Assembly (NCBI GenBank): GCA_902604975.1
Contig: CACLAY010000001.1
Coordinates: 62,001 to 126,000 of the forward strand
Direction of reading: 5' to 3'
Length of the DNA stretch: 64,000 nt
Source: an uncultured Pelagibacteraceae bacterium
GTDB lineage: Bacteria > Pseudomonadota > Alphaproteobacteria > Pelagibacterales > Pelagibacteraceae
Shown here: piece after piece, positions 23,799 to 33,199 of the stretch
How positions within the stretch are numbered: the stretch's first letter is position 1
Layout of the letters: each line of letters opens with the position of its first letter
Translations under genes and position numbers: made by a program
Notes under the pieces: generated by a model
What the model saw: only the letters and a program-made list of their open reading frames with translations
Database searches by the model: none
What the model was told of the DNA's origin: nothing

Positions 23799-24139
23799 TG
23801 AAAAACAAGATTGTTAGCCTTTCTAAAAATGAGGATTTTAAGTCCATTCTGAGTGGAAAAAAAATTTCTAACAAATACTTAACAATTTTCTTTAAAAAAC
23901 TTTCTGATAAAAATAATAATAGATTAAATATTAGTTTTGTAGCCAAAAAAAAAATTGGAAATGCAGTAACAAGAAACAGAATTAAAAGAAGACTTAGAAA
24001 TATTATGAACGAAGCTGTAAAATCAATTAACATTAATCTTAATTACTGTTACTTATTGATTGCAAGAATATCTGTTAGCAAAGATCCTTACGAAACAATA
24101 AAAAACGCAACATTAGAAGACTTTAAAAAAATTAAATGA
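23798..24139 (+). CDS. rnpA: ribonuclease P protein component
   Basis: 113-aa basic protein that helps the RNase P RNA cut tRNA precursors. The RNR signature is present as GNAVTRNRIKRRLRNI, preceded by FVAKKKI. Overlaps rpmH by 1 base and yidD by 4 (ATGA), giving the classical rpmH-rnpA-yidD-yidC order. Confidence 0.96.
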   Translation: MKNKIVSLSKNEDFKSILSGKKISNKYLTIFFKKLSDKNNNRLNISFVAKKKIGNAVTRNRIKRRLRNIMNEAVKSININLNYCYLLIARISVSKDPYETIKNATLEDFKKIK

Positions 24140-24378
24140 CCAATTTTATTAAATTTTTAATGATCAAGATTATAAGGTTTTATCAAATACTTATATCTCC
24201 GTATCTAGGTAATAATTGCAGATATCTTCCAACATGTTCTGATTATTTTATTGAAAACATAAAAGAGAATGGAATTTTAAAAGGAAGTATTAATGGATTT
24301 AAAAGGATACTTAGTTGTCATCCCATAAAAATTTTGGGTGGTGGAGAGGGATTTGATCCAGTTAAAAAGAAAAAGTAA
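24136..24378 (+). CDS. yidD: membrane protein insertion efficiency factor YidD
   Basis: 80-aa peripheral membrane protein that aids YidC-dependent insertion. Diagnostic stretch: IRFYQILISPYLGNNCRYLPTC then SDYFIENI and, later, RILSCHPI with GGGEGFDPV. Lies between rnpA and yidC as usual. Confidence 0.96.
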   Translation: MTNFIKFLMIKIIRFYQILISPYLGNNCRYLPTCSDYFIENIKENGILKGSINGFKRILSCHPIKILGGGEGFDPVKKKK

Positions 24379-24381
24379 TTT

Positions 24382-26064
24382 ATGGATACAAAAAATGTAA
24401 TTGCCGCAATATCTCTCAGTGCAGCAGTAATTATACTTTATAGTCTATTTTTTGCTCCAGCAGTTGTAGACCAAAAAGGTATTTCAAATGACAAAAATAT
24501 TACCAGTGAAAATTCTTCAACGGATGCACCATCATTAGGTCAGGATGAAGAAACAATTAAAATATCTAGAAATGATGCTTTAAAAGAAAATGAAAGAGTT
24601 CTATTTGAAAATGACAAAATTAAAGGCTCAATTTCATTAATTGGGTCTTCAATAGACGACTTAACTTTTAAAAATTATACAAATACTTTAAATGGAGATG
24701 ATAATGTAATCTTATTAAATCCTAAACAGTCTGATAATGGATATTATGTAGAGACTGGATGGGCAACTACTAACAAAAATATTGATTTACCAAACTCAAA
24801 ATCTCTTTGGAGTATTGTAGGAAGTAACAAACTCACTCCTAGTTCACCAGTGACATTAAGTTGGACTAATAATCAAAATATTAAATTCTTAAAAGAAATA
24901 AGTATTGATAAAAAATATCTTTTTAATATCAAACAAACGATTGTTAATAATTCAGATAAAACTTATAATTTTTATCCTTATGGACAAATTATTAGAAATG
25001 TAGCTCCTGATGTAACTAATTTTTATATTTTGCATGAGGGTTTAATTGGAGTTTTTGATGATCAATTAGTTGAGGAAGATTATGACGATATTGAAGAAAA
25101 AAAATATTCTAAGAATGCACAATCTGGATGGCTAGGTATAACTGATAAATATTGGCTTACTAGTATTATACCAGAAAAAGATAAAAGTTTTAGATCTGAT
25201 TTTGATTACAAAAACAAGTTCAGAGCAAATTTTATTGAGACTAATGCAACAGAAGTTGGTGCAAACGAGACAAAAAGTAACTCAATTAGGGTAATAATCG
25301 CAGCAAAAGAAGTAAACGTTATTGATGGATATGCTGAGAGTGAAAATATTAATAAGTTTGATTTAGCAATAGATTGGGGATGGTTTTACTTCATTGTGAA
25401 ACCTTTATTCTTTGCAATTCAATATTTCTTTAATCTAGCTGGGAATTTCGGGATAGCAATTATAATGATAACTGCTTGTATTAGATTAGCATTTTTCCCA
25501 CTTGCAAATTATTCATTTAGGTCAATGGCTAAAATGAAAGTTCTTCAGCCAGAAATGACAAGACTAAAAGAGTTGCATAAAGAAGATAAAATGAAACTCC
25601 AACAAGAGATGATGGCGTTATACAAAAGAGAAAAAGTTAATCCAATAAGTGGGTGTCTTCCAATTTTCATACAGATACCTTTTTTCTTTGCAATTTATAA
25701 AGTTTTGTTTGTAACAATTGAGATGAGACATCAGCCATTTTTTGGTTGGATAAAAGATTTAAGTGAAAGAGATCCTACATCCATATTTAATTTATTTGGA
25801 CTAATTCCATGGGATCCACCCTCTTTTTTACTGATAGGTGTATGGCCATGCTTAATGGGTGTTTCAATGTGGATGCAGCAAAAACTAAATCCAACGCCTC
25901 CCGATCCTGTTCAAGCAAAAATATTTATGTTCTTTCCTTTATTTTTGACAGTAATACTAGCTCCTTTCCCAGCAGGACTGGTAATTTACTGGACTATAAA
26001 TAATATTTTAACAATGGCACAACAATACATAATAATCAAAAGAACGACTGTCAAAACTGTTTAA
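24382..26064 (+). CDS. yidC: membrane protein insertase YidC
   Basis: 560-aa inner-membrane insertase acting with or without SecYEG. N-terminal helix (residues 6-28), a periplasmic beta domain up to ~330, then the conserved five-helix core: IAIIMITACIRLAFFPLA with the hydrophilic-groove Arg, the MKLQQEMMALYKREKVNP hairpin, GCLPIFIQIPFFFAIYKVL, and LVIYWTINNILTMAQQ. The gram-negative layout is complete. Confidence 0.97.
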   Translation: MDTKNVIAAISLSAAVIILYSLFFAPAVVDQKGISNDKNITSENSSTDAPSLGQDEETIKISRNDALKENERVLFENDKIKGSISLIGSSIDDLTFKNYTNTLNGDDNVILLNPKQSDNGYYVETGWATTNKNIDLPNSKSLWSIVGSNKLTPSSPVTLSWTNNQNIKFLKEISIDKKYLFNIKQTIVNNSDKTYNFYPYGQIIRNVAPDVTNFYILHEGLIGVFDDQLVEEDYDDIEEKKYSKNAQSGWLGITDKYWLTSIIPEKDKSFRSDFDYKNKFRANFIETNATEVGANETKSNSIRVIIAAKEVNVIDGYAESENINKFDLAIDWGWFYFIVKPLFFAIQYFFNLAGNFGIAIIMITACIRLAFFPLANYSFRSMAKMKVLQPEMTRLKELHKEDKMKLQQEMMALYKREKVNPISGCLPIFIQIPFFFAIYKVLFVTIEMRHQPFFGWIKDLSERDPTSIFNLFGLIPWDPPSFLLIGVWPCLMGVSMWMQQKLNPTPPDPVQAKIFMFFPLFLTVILAPFPAGLVIYWTINNILTMAQQYIIIKRTTVKTV

Positions 26065-26069
26065 TAGAA

Positions 26070-26918
26070 ATGGAAATAGAAAAAATAGTGCCAAAAGATG
26101 GTCCTTCCATCGAGGAAGTTAAAAAATATATAGATAAATATAAAAACGAATTAATAGTTATTAAATATGGAGGAAACGTTTTTATTGATAGAAATATTTT
26201 TAACAATTTTATTTCAGATATAAGTATTCTAAATAAATTAGGATTATCAATAATAATAGTCCACGGAGGAGGCCCAAGAATTAAAAGAGAGTTAGAAAAA
26301 TCAAATATTCAATCAAAATTTATTAGAGGTTTAAGGGTTACGGATGAAAAAATTATAAATATAGTTGAGGATGTTCTTATTGATTTCAACGAGGATATTG
26401 TTAATTCTTTAATTGAAAAAGGATCAAACGCGGTATCAATCAACACAAAAAAAAATAATGTTATTGAGGTTATTCCAGAAGCAGAGGAACTTGGATTCGT
26501 TGGAGAGCCAAGTAAAATTAATATAGATATAATAAAAGATATAATAAAAGAAAGTTCAGTTCCAATAATATCACCTTTGGGTTTAGGTAAAAATAATCAA
26601 ACATTTAATATTAACGGAGATACAGCTGCAGGTGCTATAGCTAAATCTTTGAAATGTAGAAGATTATTATTAATGACAAATGTTGAAGGTGTACTAGATA
26701 AAGAAAAAAAACTCATTGAGGAAATTACATCCTCAGAAATCTTAGAGATGATAAATAATGAAATTATAACAGAGGGCATGATTCCTAAAATCAATACTTG
26801 CTTAGATGCAGTAATGAATGGAGTTACAGGTGTCGGAATTATTGATGGAAGGAAAAAACATTCAATTCTTTTTGAATTATTCTCAGACAAAGGTGCTGGT
26901 ACGTTAATAAGAAAATGA
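26070..26918 (+). CDS. argB: acetylglutamate kinase
   Basis: Second step of arginine synthesis, phosphorylating N-acetylglutamate. 282 aa of the amino-acid-kinase fold: VIKYGGNVF, IIVHGGGPRIKREL, NINGDTAAGAIA, LLMTNVEGVLD and EGMIPKI. Lies 5 bases after yidC; the next gene overlaps by 4 bases. Its place after yidC instead of engB suggests operon rearrangement. Confidence 0.96.
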   Translation: MEIEKIVPKDGPSIEEVKKYIDKYKNELIVIKYGGNVFIDRNIFNNFISDISILNKLGLSIIIVHGGGPRIKRELEKSNIQSKFIRGLRVTDEKIINIVEDVLIDFNEDIVNSLIEKGSNAVSINTKKNNVIEVIPEAEELGFVGEPSKINIDIIKDIIKESSVPIISPLGLGKNNQTFNINGDTAAGAIAKSLKCRRLLLMTNVEGVLDKEKKLIEEITSSEILEMINNEIITEGMIPKINTCLDAVMNGVTGVGIIDGRKKHSILFELFSDKGAGTLIRK

Positions 26919-27577
26919 AAAATATAAAAAATATTTTATTCGATTGTGATGGAGTTCTTTATCAGGATTTAGAATCTGTATTTGGTCAAGTAAGTAAAAG
27001 AATGACGCAATACATTTCTGAAAAATTAAAAATTAACTTAGTCGAAGCTAAGAAACTACAAACTGACTACTTTCATAAATATGATACAAGTCTAAATGGA
27101 TTAATGATACATCATGATATTCCTCCTAAAGAGTTTTTAAATTTCGTTCATGACATTGACTTATCTTTTATGGAAAAGGATGTTGTTTTGAGAGGTGAAA
27201 TAGAAAAGTTAAATTTAAGAAAATTCGTTTTTACCAATGGTTCTAGTGAGCATGTTAGAAATATAACTACACATTTGGGGATTGATGATTTATTTGAAGA
27301 TGTATTTGACATAGTTGATGCCGAATACAACCCAAAACCTGCAGCGAAAGCATTCGATCTGATGGTAAAAAAATTTGATATTGACCCAAAAGAAACAATT
27401 TATATTGAAGATATTGCAAAAAATTTGTCAATTGGAAAGGAAAGAGGGGCTACGACAGTCTGGCTAATCAATAATGAATATTGGGGTAAAAAAGAATCTG
27501 ATAAAGACTATATTGACTATAAAATAGAAAATCTCTCTTTATTTTTAAAAGAAATAAGGTTATTAAAAAACTCATAA
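26915..27577 (+). CDS. HAD-family phosphatase, pyrimidine 5'-nucleotidase-like
   Basis: 220-aa haloacid dehalogenase hydrolase. Motif I LFDCDGVLY with the two Asp, motif II VFTNGS, motif III Lys in NPKPAAKAF, motif IV YIEDIAKN. The small helical cap and the LYQDLESVFGQVSKRM start resemble the SDT1/PHM8 pyrimidine nucleotidase branch. The substrate is not certain. In operon with argB and dapD. Confidence 0.82.
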   Translation: MKNIKNILFDCDGVLYQDLESVFGQVSKRMTQYISEKLKINLVEAKKLQTDYFHKYDTSLNGLMIHHDIPPKEFLNFVHDIDLSFMEKDVVLRGEIEKLNLRKFVFTNGSSEHVRNITTHLGIDDLFEDVFDIVDAEYNPKPAAKAFDLMVKKFDIDPKETIYIEDIAKNLSIGKERGATTVWLINNEYWGKKESDKDYIDYKIENLSLFLKEIRLLKNS

Positions 27578-27580
27578 ATT

Positions 27581-28408
27581 ATGAGTATAGAAAATGTAAT
27601 AAATGAAGCTTGGGAAAAAAGAGATCAAATAAATCCTGCCTCAGATCAGTCTTTAAAAGATGCCATAAATAAAGTTATAGATGATTTAGATAGTGGAAAG
27701 TCACGAGTTGCTGAAAAAATAAATGGTGAATGGATAACTCATCAACATTTAAAAAAAGCAATCATGTTAAGTTTTAGATTGTATCCAATGGAGAATTTAA
27801 ATGGCCCATATAGTAGTTGGTATGATAAAGCTCATTTACTAAAGGGTAAGACTGCAGGATGGACAAAAGATGATCATGAGAAAGCGGGTTTTAGAATGGT
27901 GCCTAACTCACCAGTAAGAAAAGGAAGTTTTGTTGGTAAAAATGCAGTTTTAATGCCATGCTACGTTAACATTGGGGCATACATAGACGAAGGGACAATG
28001 ATTGATACATTTGCAAGAGCAGGTAGCTGTAGCCAAATTGGAAAAAATTGTCATATCTCAGCAGGTTCAGGTGTAGGTGGAGTATTAGAACCTGCACAAG
28101 CTCTGCCAACTATTATCGAGGATAATGTTTTTTTAGGTGCGATGTCTGAAGTTGTAGAAGGTGTAATTGTAGGAGAAGGATCCGTACTGAGTATGGGCAT
28201 GTATATAGGACAATCTACAAAAATTGTTAATAGAAAAACTGGAGAAATTACTTATGGAAAAATTCCTCCTTATTCAGTTGTGGTTCCAGGTTCACTTCCT
28301 GATAAAAATAACCCAACTGCACCTTCACTATATTGTGCTGTAATAATTAAGCAAGTAGATGAAAAGACAAGATCTAAAACTTCTATTAACGATCTCTTGA
28401 GAGAATAG
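27581..28408 (+). CDS. dapD: tetrahydrodipicolinate N-succinyltransferase
   Basis: Lysine and meso-diaminopimelate synthesis: succinyl transfer from succinyl-CoA to tetrahydrodipicolinate. 275 aa; an N-terminal helical part and a left-handed beta-helix ([23 protein letters not shown], with hexapeptide repeats through [13 protein letters not shown]). [10 protein letters not shown] precedes the helix. Followed 5 bases later by dapE, the desuccinylase of the same branch. Confidence 0.97.
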   Translation: MSIENVINEAWEKRDQINPASDQSLKDAINKVIDDLDSGKSRVAEKINGEWITHQHLKKAIMLSFRLYPMENLNGPYSSWYDKAHLLKGKTAGWTKDDHEKAGFRMVPNSPVRKGSFVGKNAVLMPCYVNIGAYIDEGTMIDTFARAGSCSQIGKNCHISAGSGVGGVLEPAQALPTIIEDNVFLGAMSEVVEGVIVGEGSVLSMGMYIGQSTKIVNRKTGEITYGKIPPYSVVVPGSLPDKNNPTAPSLYCAVIIKQVDEKTRSKTSINDLLRE

Positions 28409-28413
28409 TTTCG

Positions 28414-29571
28414 ATGAAAATTATAAATGAACTTCAGTTAGCTAAAGAGCTAATTAGATTTCCAACTGTAACTCCTATAGATGCTGGAATAATGAAATTT
28501 TTGGAAAAAAAATTAAAAAAACTTGGATTTAAAACTACAATTTTAGAGTTCAAAGAAAAAGGAAATGCTCCAGTTAAAAATCTATATGCAAGATTAGGGA
28601 ACAAAAGTCCTAATTTTTGTTATGCTGGACATCTTGATGTTGTTCCTGCTGGAAATTTAAGAGATTGGACAGTAAACCCATTTAAACCATCAATTAAAAA
28701 AGGACATTTAATTGGAAGAGGTGCAAATGACATGAAAAGCTCAATAGCTGCATTTGTATCTGCTATAAGCGTTTTTGTTGAAAAAAACAGAGGATTTAAT
28801 GGATCAATAAGTCTTTTAATCACTGGAGATGAGGAAGGTGTTGCCATTAATGGAACCAAAAAAGTTGTAGACTATTTAAAAAAGAAACGAGAGATAATAG
28901 ATTTTTGCTTGGTTGGAGAGCCAACAAATCCTAATAAATTAGGTGAAATGATTAAAATTGGTCGAAGAGGAAGTATGAACGGTCGATTAACAGTTACAGG
29001 AGTTCAAGGGCATGTAGCATATCCACATAGAGCAAATAACCCTTCAACTGCTCTAGTGAGAATACTTAAAGAACTAAAAGATTTACGATTTGACAAAGGT
29101 ACAAAGGATTTTCAACCAACAAATCTTGAAATTACAAAAATTAATATAAATAATACCGCAGACAATGTAATTCCAGGTCTTGCATATGCTTCATTTAATA
29201 TAAGATTTAATAATATGCATACTTCAAATTCCATTAAAAAAAAAATCAATAAAATTTTAAAAAAAATATGTAATAAAACTAAATCTAAATATAAAATTGA
29301 TTATAATGTTTCAGGTGAAGCTTTTCTTACAAAGCCTAATAGTACAACATTCATGATACAAAATGTTATTAAAAAAGTTACTAAAATAAAACCTAAACTT
29401 TCAACTACTGGGGGCACATCAGATGCAAGGTTCATTAGGAAAATAGCTCCTTGTTTAGAATTTGGCTTAGTAGGAAAAACTATGCATAAAGTTGATGAGG
29501 CTGTCTCACTTACTGATTTAAAAAAATTGAGTTTAATATACTTAAAAGTTTTAAAAAATTATTTTAAGTGA
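28414..29571 (+). CDS. dapE: succinyl-diaminopimelate desuccinylase
   Basis: M20 zinc peptidase that releases diaminopimelate from its N-succinyl form. 385 aa; zinc ligands in YAGHLDVVPAG and GRGANDMKSS, the catalytic Glu in LITGDEEG, the dimerisation domain RRGSMNGRLTVTGVQGHVAYPHRA, and the last ligand near KTMHKVDE. Start ATG 28414 follows dapD directly. Confidence 0.96.
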   Translation: MKIINELQLAKELIRFPTVTPIDAGIMKFLEKKLKKLGFKTTILEFKEKGNAPVKNLYARLGNKSPNFCYAGHLDVVPAGNLRDWTVNPFKPSIKKGHLIGRGANDMKSSIAAFVSAISVFVEKNRGFNGSISLLITGDEEGVAINGTKKVVDYLKKKREIIDFCLVGEPTNPNKLGEMIKIGRRGSMNGRLTVTGVQGHVAYPHRANNPSTALVRILKELKDLRFDKGTKDFQPTNLEITKININNTADNVIPGLAYASFNIRFNNMHTSNSIKKKINKILKKICNKTKSKYKIDYNVSGEAFLTKPNSTTFMIQNVIKKVTKIKPKLSTTGGTSDARFIRKIAPCLEFGLVGKTMHKVDEAVSLTDLKKLSLIYLKVLKNYFK

Positions 29572-30497
29572 AGACTGGTCTAATCACTTCAGATACTTAT
29601 AAAAACCATAATACTGGGAATGGCCATCCAGAAAAAATTGATAGGGTTACCGCAATAATTGATAACTTTAAAAAAATAGATAACAAAAATCTTATTTGGA
29701 AAAAACCAAATAAATTTGATGAATTTTTTTTAAATAAAACCCATTCAATAGAATATATTAAACATGTTAAACAGTCTTTTCCAAAAAAAGGTTTAGTATT
29801 TTTAGATGGTGATACAATTGTTTCCCCTGGTAGCAAAGAAGCTACTAAAGATGCAGTAGGTTCAATTATTACAGCAATAGATGGAGTACAAGATAAGGAA
29901 TTTAAGAATGCTTTTTGTGCTGTAAGACCTCCAGGTCATCATGCAGAAAAGGATAAAGCTATGGGATTTTGTATTTATAATAATGTAGCCGTTGGTGCTA
30001 ATTATCTAATTGAAAAGTATAAATACAAAAAAATTGCAATAATTGATTTTGATGTTCACCATGGTAATGGAACTCAAGATATTTTTTATGATAATGAAAA
30101 GGTATTATATGTTTCTACTCACCAATATCCTTATTACCCTGGCTCAGGTTCACATAAGGAAAATGGAAAATTTAATAATGTATTAAATATTCCATTAAAA
30201 GCTGGAACAACATCTGAAGTATATTTAAATGCTTATGAAAATGTTTTAACTAAAATAAAACAGTTCAAACCCGAATTTTTGTTATTTTCGGCGGGTTTTG
30301 ATGCACATATTGATGATCCGTTAGCACAAATGAGATTATGCACTGAGGATTTTTATAAAATTACCAAAAGGACTTTAGAATATTCTAAATCTTTTTGTAA
30401 TGGTAAGGTCGTTTCAATTCTTGAAGGTGGTTATGATCTTAGAGCCTTACAAAATAGTACTCAAAGGCATGTTGATGCGTTGATAGAATTTAATTGA
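29568..30497 (+). CDS. histone deacetylase-family (class II-like) deacetylase
   Basis: 309-aa zinc amidohydrolase of the arginase/deacetylase fold. PPGHHAEKDKAMGFC (catalytic His pair), IDFDVHHGNGTQ (zinc Asp-His), SAGFDAHIDDPLA, and EGGYDLRAL. Bacterial relatives remove acetyl groups from acetylpolyamines or protein lysines. GTG start, overlapping the dapE stop as GTGA. The next gene encodes a SET-domain protein. Confidence 0.92.
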   Translation: MKTGLITSDTYKNHNTGNGHPEKIDRVTAIIDNFKKIDNKNLIWKKPNKFDEFFLNKTHSIEYIKHVKQSFPKKGLVFLDGDTIVSPGSKEATKDAVGSIITAIDGVQDKEFKNAFCAVRPPGHHAEKDKAMGFCIYNNVAVGANYLIEKYKYKKIAIIDFDVHHGNGTQDIFYDNEKVLYVSTHQYPYYPGSGSHKENGKFNNVLNIPLKAGTTSEVYLNAYENVLTKIKQFKPEFLLFSAGFDAHIDDPLAQMRLCTEDFYKITKRTLEYSKSFCNGKVVSILEGGYDLRALQNSTQRHVDALIEFN

Positions 30498-30528
30498 TAA
30501 TATTTTTTTAATCAATAAACACAAAGAT

Positions 30529-31002
30529 ATGAAATTATATAGGATTAAAAAGTCTGATATTGATAAAAAAGGTAAAGGACTTTACGCTACAAGAGATATA
30601 AAAGAAGGTGAAAAAATAATAGATTACATTGGTAAATTAATTACCAAAAAACAAACTGAGAATTCTGATAAATACGATAACAGTAAGCCAATATATTTAT
30701 TTACAGTAAATAAAAGATATGACCTCGATGGGGATTTTCCATGGAATACAGCTGGTCTAATAAATCACTCATGTGAAAATAATTGTGACTACGATGGTAA
30801 GGGGCTTAAAATTTGGGTTAAGGCTATAAAAGATATTAAAAAAGGTGAGGAATTAACTTGTGACTATGGATTCGGTTATGACAAAGATTACAAACAATTT
30901 CCTTGTAAATGTAAGTCAAAAAATTGTTGTGGCTATATTGTAAGAGCAGAATCAAGGTGGAGAATTAATAAAAAATTCTCAATGGGTAATAGGAAAAATT
31001 AG
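30529..31002 (+). CDS. SET-domain protein lysine methyltransferase
   Basis: 157-aa stand-alone SET domain, predicted to move a methyl group from S-adenosylmethionine to a lysine. Motifs: KGKGLYATRDIKEGEKI (start of the fold), GLINHSCENNC (NHS 79-81, AdoMet site), GEELTCDYGF (108-115, active-site Tyr), and a post-SET zinc cluster PCKCKSKNCCGYI (126-134). No signal peptide. It lies 31 bases after the deacetylase gene. A target cannot be read from sequence. Confidence 0.9.
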   Translation: MKLYRIKKSDIDKKGKGLYATRDIKEGEKIIDYIGKLITKKQTENSDKYDNSKPIYLFTVNKRYDLDGDFPWNTAGLINHSCENNCDYDGKGLKIWVKAIKDIKKGEELTCDYGFGYDKDYKQFPCKCKSKNCCGYIVRAESRWRINKKFSMGNRKN

Positions 31003-31739
31003 TATAAAACTTTTTTCAAAAACAATCCTTCTGCTGGTGCTGGCGGTGCACATAAATTTCTATTTTTTGATTTAATTACACTTGTAAATTTTTTTAATGA
31101 CCACTTTTTTTCACCAATATATTTTAAACAACCAACCATTGATCTAACTTGTTGTTTTAAAAATGATTGAGATCTAAATTCTAATTCAAATTTGTTTTTT
31201 GTTTTTTTAATTTTAACTGATTTAATTGATCTTATGGGACTCTTTGCATTACATCCAGATGCTCTAAAAGTTGAAAAATCTTGAGTTCCAATTAACTTTT
31301 TTGCTGCTTTTTTCATTATCTCTAATTCGAGGTTTTTAATAACAAACCATCCTCGCTTATTTTGAAGGATCGGTTTACTTAATTGATTGAAAATAACATA
31401 TTTATAAACTCTCTCTTTTGCAGAAAAACGTGCATGAAATTTCATATTTTTTCTTTTTATTTTTAAAATGGCTATTTCGTATTTATTTAAAAAATAATTA
31501 ATTGATTTTAAAAATTTATTTAAATTTTGGATTTTTTCAGTGATATCAAAATGTGCAGATTGCTCAATTGCATGGACACCCGAATCTGTTCTTCCTGAGC
31601 CAATAAGTATAATTTTTTCACTTAAAAGATTAGAAATTTTTTTTTGAATTAATCCTTGTATAGATTTACCTTTTGTTTGTACTTGCCAGCCAATGAAAGA
31701 AGTTCCCACATATTCTATTAGAATTTGATATCTGAACAT
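30999..31739 (-). CDS. truA: tRNA pseudouridine synthase A
   Basis: Makes pseudouridine at positions 38-40 of tRNA anticodon arms. 246 aa; catalytic Asp in GSGRTDSGVHAIEQ, YEYVGTSFIGWQVQ-type start (IEYVGTSFIGWQVQ), and LKQQVRSMVGCL near the end. Overlaps convergent SET gene by 4 bases; 2 bases from fmt. Confidence 0.96.
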   Translation of the reverse strand: MFRYQILIEYVGTSFIGWQVQTKGKSIQGLIQKKISNLLSEKIILIGSGRTDSGVHAIEQSAHFDITEKIQNLNKFLKSINYFLNKYEIAILKIKRKNMKFHARFSAKERVYKYVIFNQLSKPILQNKRGWFVIKNLELEIMKKAAKKLIGTQDFSTFRASGCNAKSPIRSIKSVKIKKTKNKFELEFRSQSFLKQQVRSMVGCLKYIGEKKWSLKKFTSVIKSKNRNLCAPPAPAEGLFLKKVLY

Positions 31740-31741
31740 GT

Positions 31742-32662
31742 TTAATTCAAATCAGTGCCTTTAGTAATTTGGCTACCACGCAGAAATTCCTTAGTTTTTT
31801 GAACTGTTTTACCTTGTCTTTGTATCTCAATGATCTTTATTGAATTTTTACCACAACCAATTTCAAAATTATCTGATAAGACATATCCTGATTTTCCACT
31901 TAAAATTGATTTTTCTGCCCTTATTATCTTGTATCTTTCCCCTTTAAATTCAAACCACCCTCCTGGATTAGGATATAGACCGTTAATTTTTCCTATTATT
32001 TTTAAATTACTATCCTTCCAATTTATTTTTCCTTCTTCTTTTTTAATTTTTTTTGCATATGTAGATTTACTATGATCTTGTTCTTTGAAATGTGCTTTGT
32101 TATCAAATATATCATCAATATTTTGTAGTATTTTTTCAGATGCTAAATTACTTAATCTTTGAGATAAATCCTCAGTATTTTCATTTTCTAAAATATTTAT
32201 TGAATATTGGTTACAGACGGGACCAGAATCTAAATCCTCATTAATTTTCATTATAGAAATACCTGTTGATGTTTCATTTTCCATAATTGCTCTTTGAATG
32301 GGAGCTGCACCTCGTAATTTTGGTAAAAGTGAATAATGAATATTTATCCATCCATATTTTGGAATTTTTAAAATATCTTTTTTAAGAATCTGCCCGTAAG
32401 CAACAACGATACCTAAACTAATATTTTGTTTATGAAGAAAGTTTTTTTCTTCGGTATTGTTTAATACAATTGGAGTTCTGACAGGAATATTTAATATTTC
32501 AGCCATTATATGAACGGATGACTTATTTAATTTGTGTCCTCTATTTGATGATACAGGTGGTTGAGTATAAACGACCTCAATATCAAAACCATTTTGATAC
32601 AACGATTTGAGTATTTGCCCAGAAATGGTGGGAGTACCCATGAAAGCAATTTTTTTGCTCAT
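31742..32662 (-). CDS. fmt: methionyl-tRNA formyltransferase
   Basis: Formylates initiator Met-tRNA. 306 aa; IAFMGTPTISGQIL, VVAYGQILKKDIL, the folate-binding HYSLLPKLRGAAPIQRA, and the C-terminal OB-like domain from NGLYPNPGGWFEF. Overlaps def by 1 base; these enzymes act at the two ends of the formyl-Met cycle. Confidence 0.97.
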   Translation of the reverse strand: MSKKIAFMGTPTISGQILKSLYQNGFDIEVVYTQPPVSSNRGHKLNKSSVHIMAEILNIPVRTPIVLNNTEEKNFLHKQNISLGIVVAYGQILKKDILKIPKYGWINIHYSLLPKLRGAAPIQRAIMENETSTGISIMKINEDLDSGPVCNQYSINILENENTEDLSQRLSNLASEKILQNIDDIFDNKAHFKEQDHSKSTYAKKIKKEEGKINWKDSNLKIIGKINGLYPNPGGWFEFKGERYKIIRAEKSILSGKSGYVLSDNFEIGCGKNSIKIIEIQRQGKTVQKTKEFLRGSQITKGTDLN

Positions 32663-33183
32663 TAAACAATAATTCTATCAGGAGGATTTTTTCTTTTTGA
32701 TAATTTTTTAACAATCATTGTTTTTTTCAATTTTGATAAGTAGTCTATAAATAAAATTCCTTCAAGATGATCCATTTCGTGCTGTATACAAGTTGCAAGG
32801 AGCCCATCAGCTTTTAAAATTTTATTTTCTCCATTGTAATCTAAATATTCAACCTCACAATATTTAGGTCTATCAACTTCTGCAAAATAATCTGGGACGG
32901 ATAAACATCCCTCCTCATATGTTGTTTTATCTTTATCTTTGTTTTTAATTATTGGATTTACAAAATACATTGGATTTTTTTCCCCATTTTTTGAAATATC
33001 CATCACTATAATCCTTTTGGGGATGCCAATTTGAATTGCTGCTAATCCAATACCATTAGCCGCATACATTGTTTCCAACATGTCATCCATTAACTTTCTT
33101 TCTTCATTACCCACTGATTGTACTGGTTTTGAGACTTGTCTTAAAATCTCATTAGGTTCAGTTATAATAGTTTTTATAGTCAT
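32662..33183 (-). CDS. def: peptide deformylase
   Basis: Removes the formyl group from nascent proteins. 173 aa; motif 1 GIGLAAIQIG, motif 2 EEGCLSVP with the metal Cys, motif 3 QHEMDHLEGILFIDYL with both His ligands and the catalytic Glu. Operon with fmt and truA. Confidence 0.97.
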   Translation of the reverse strand: MTIKTIITEPNEILRQVSKPVQSVGNEERKLMDDMLETMYAANGIGLAAIQIGIPKRIIVMDISKNGEKNPMYFVNPIIKNKDKDKTTYEEGCLSVPDYFAEVDRPKYCEVEYLDYNGENKILKADGLLATCIQHEMDHLEGILFIDYLSKLKKTMIVKKLSKRKNPPDRIIV

Positions 33184-33199
33184 TATTGATTGATGTATT

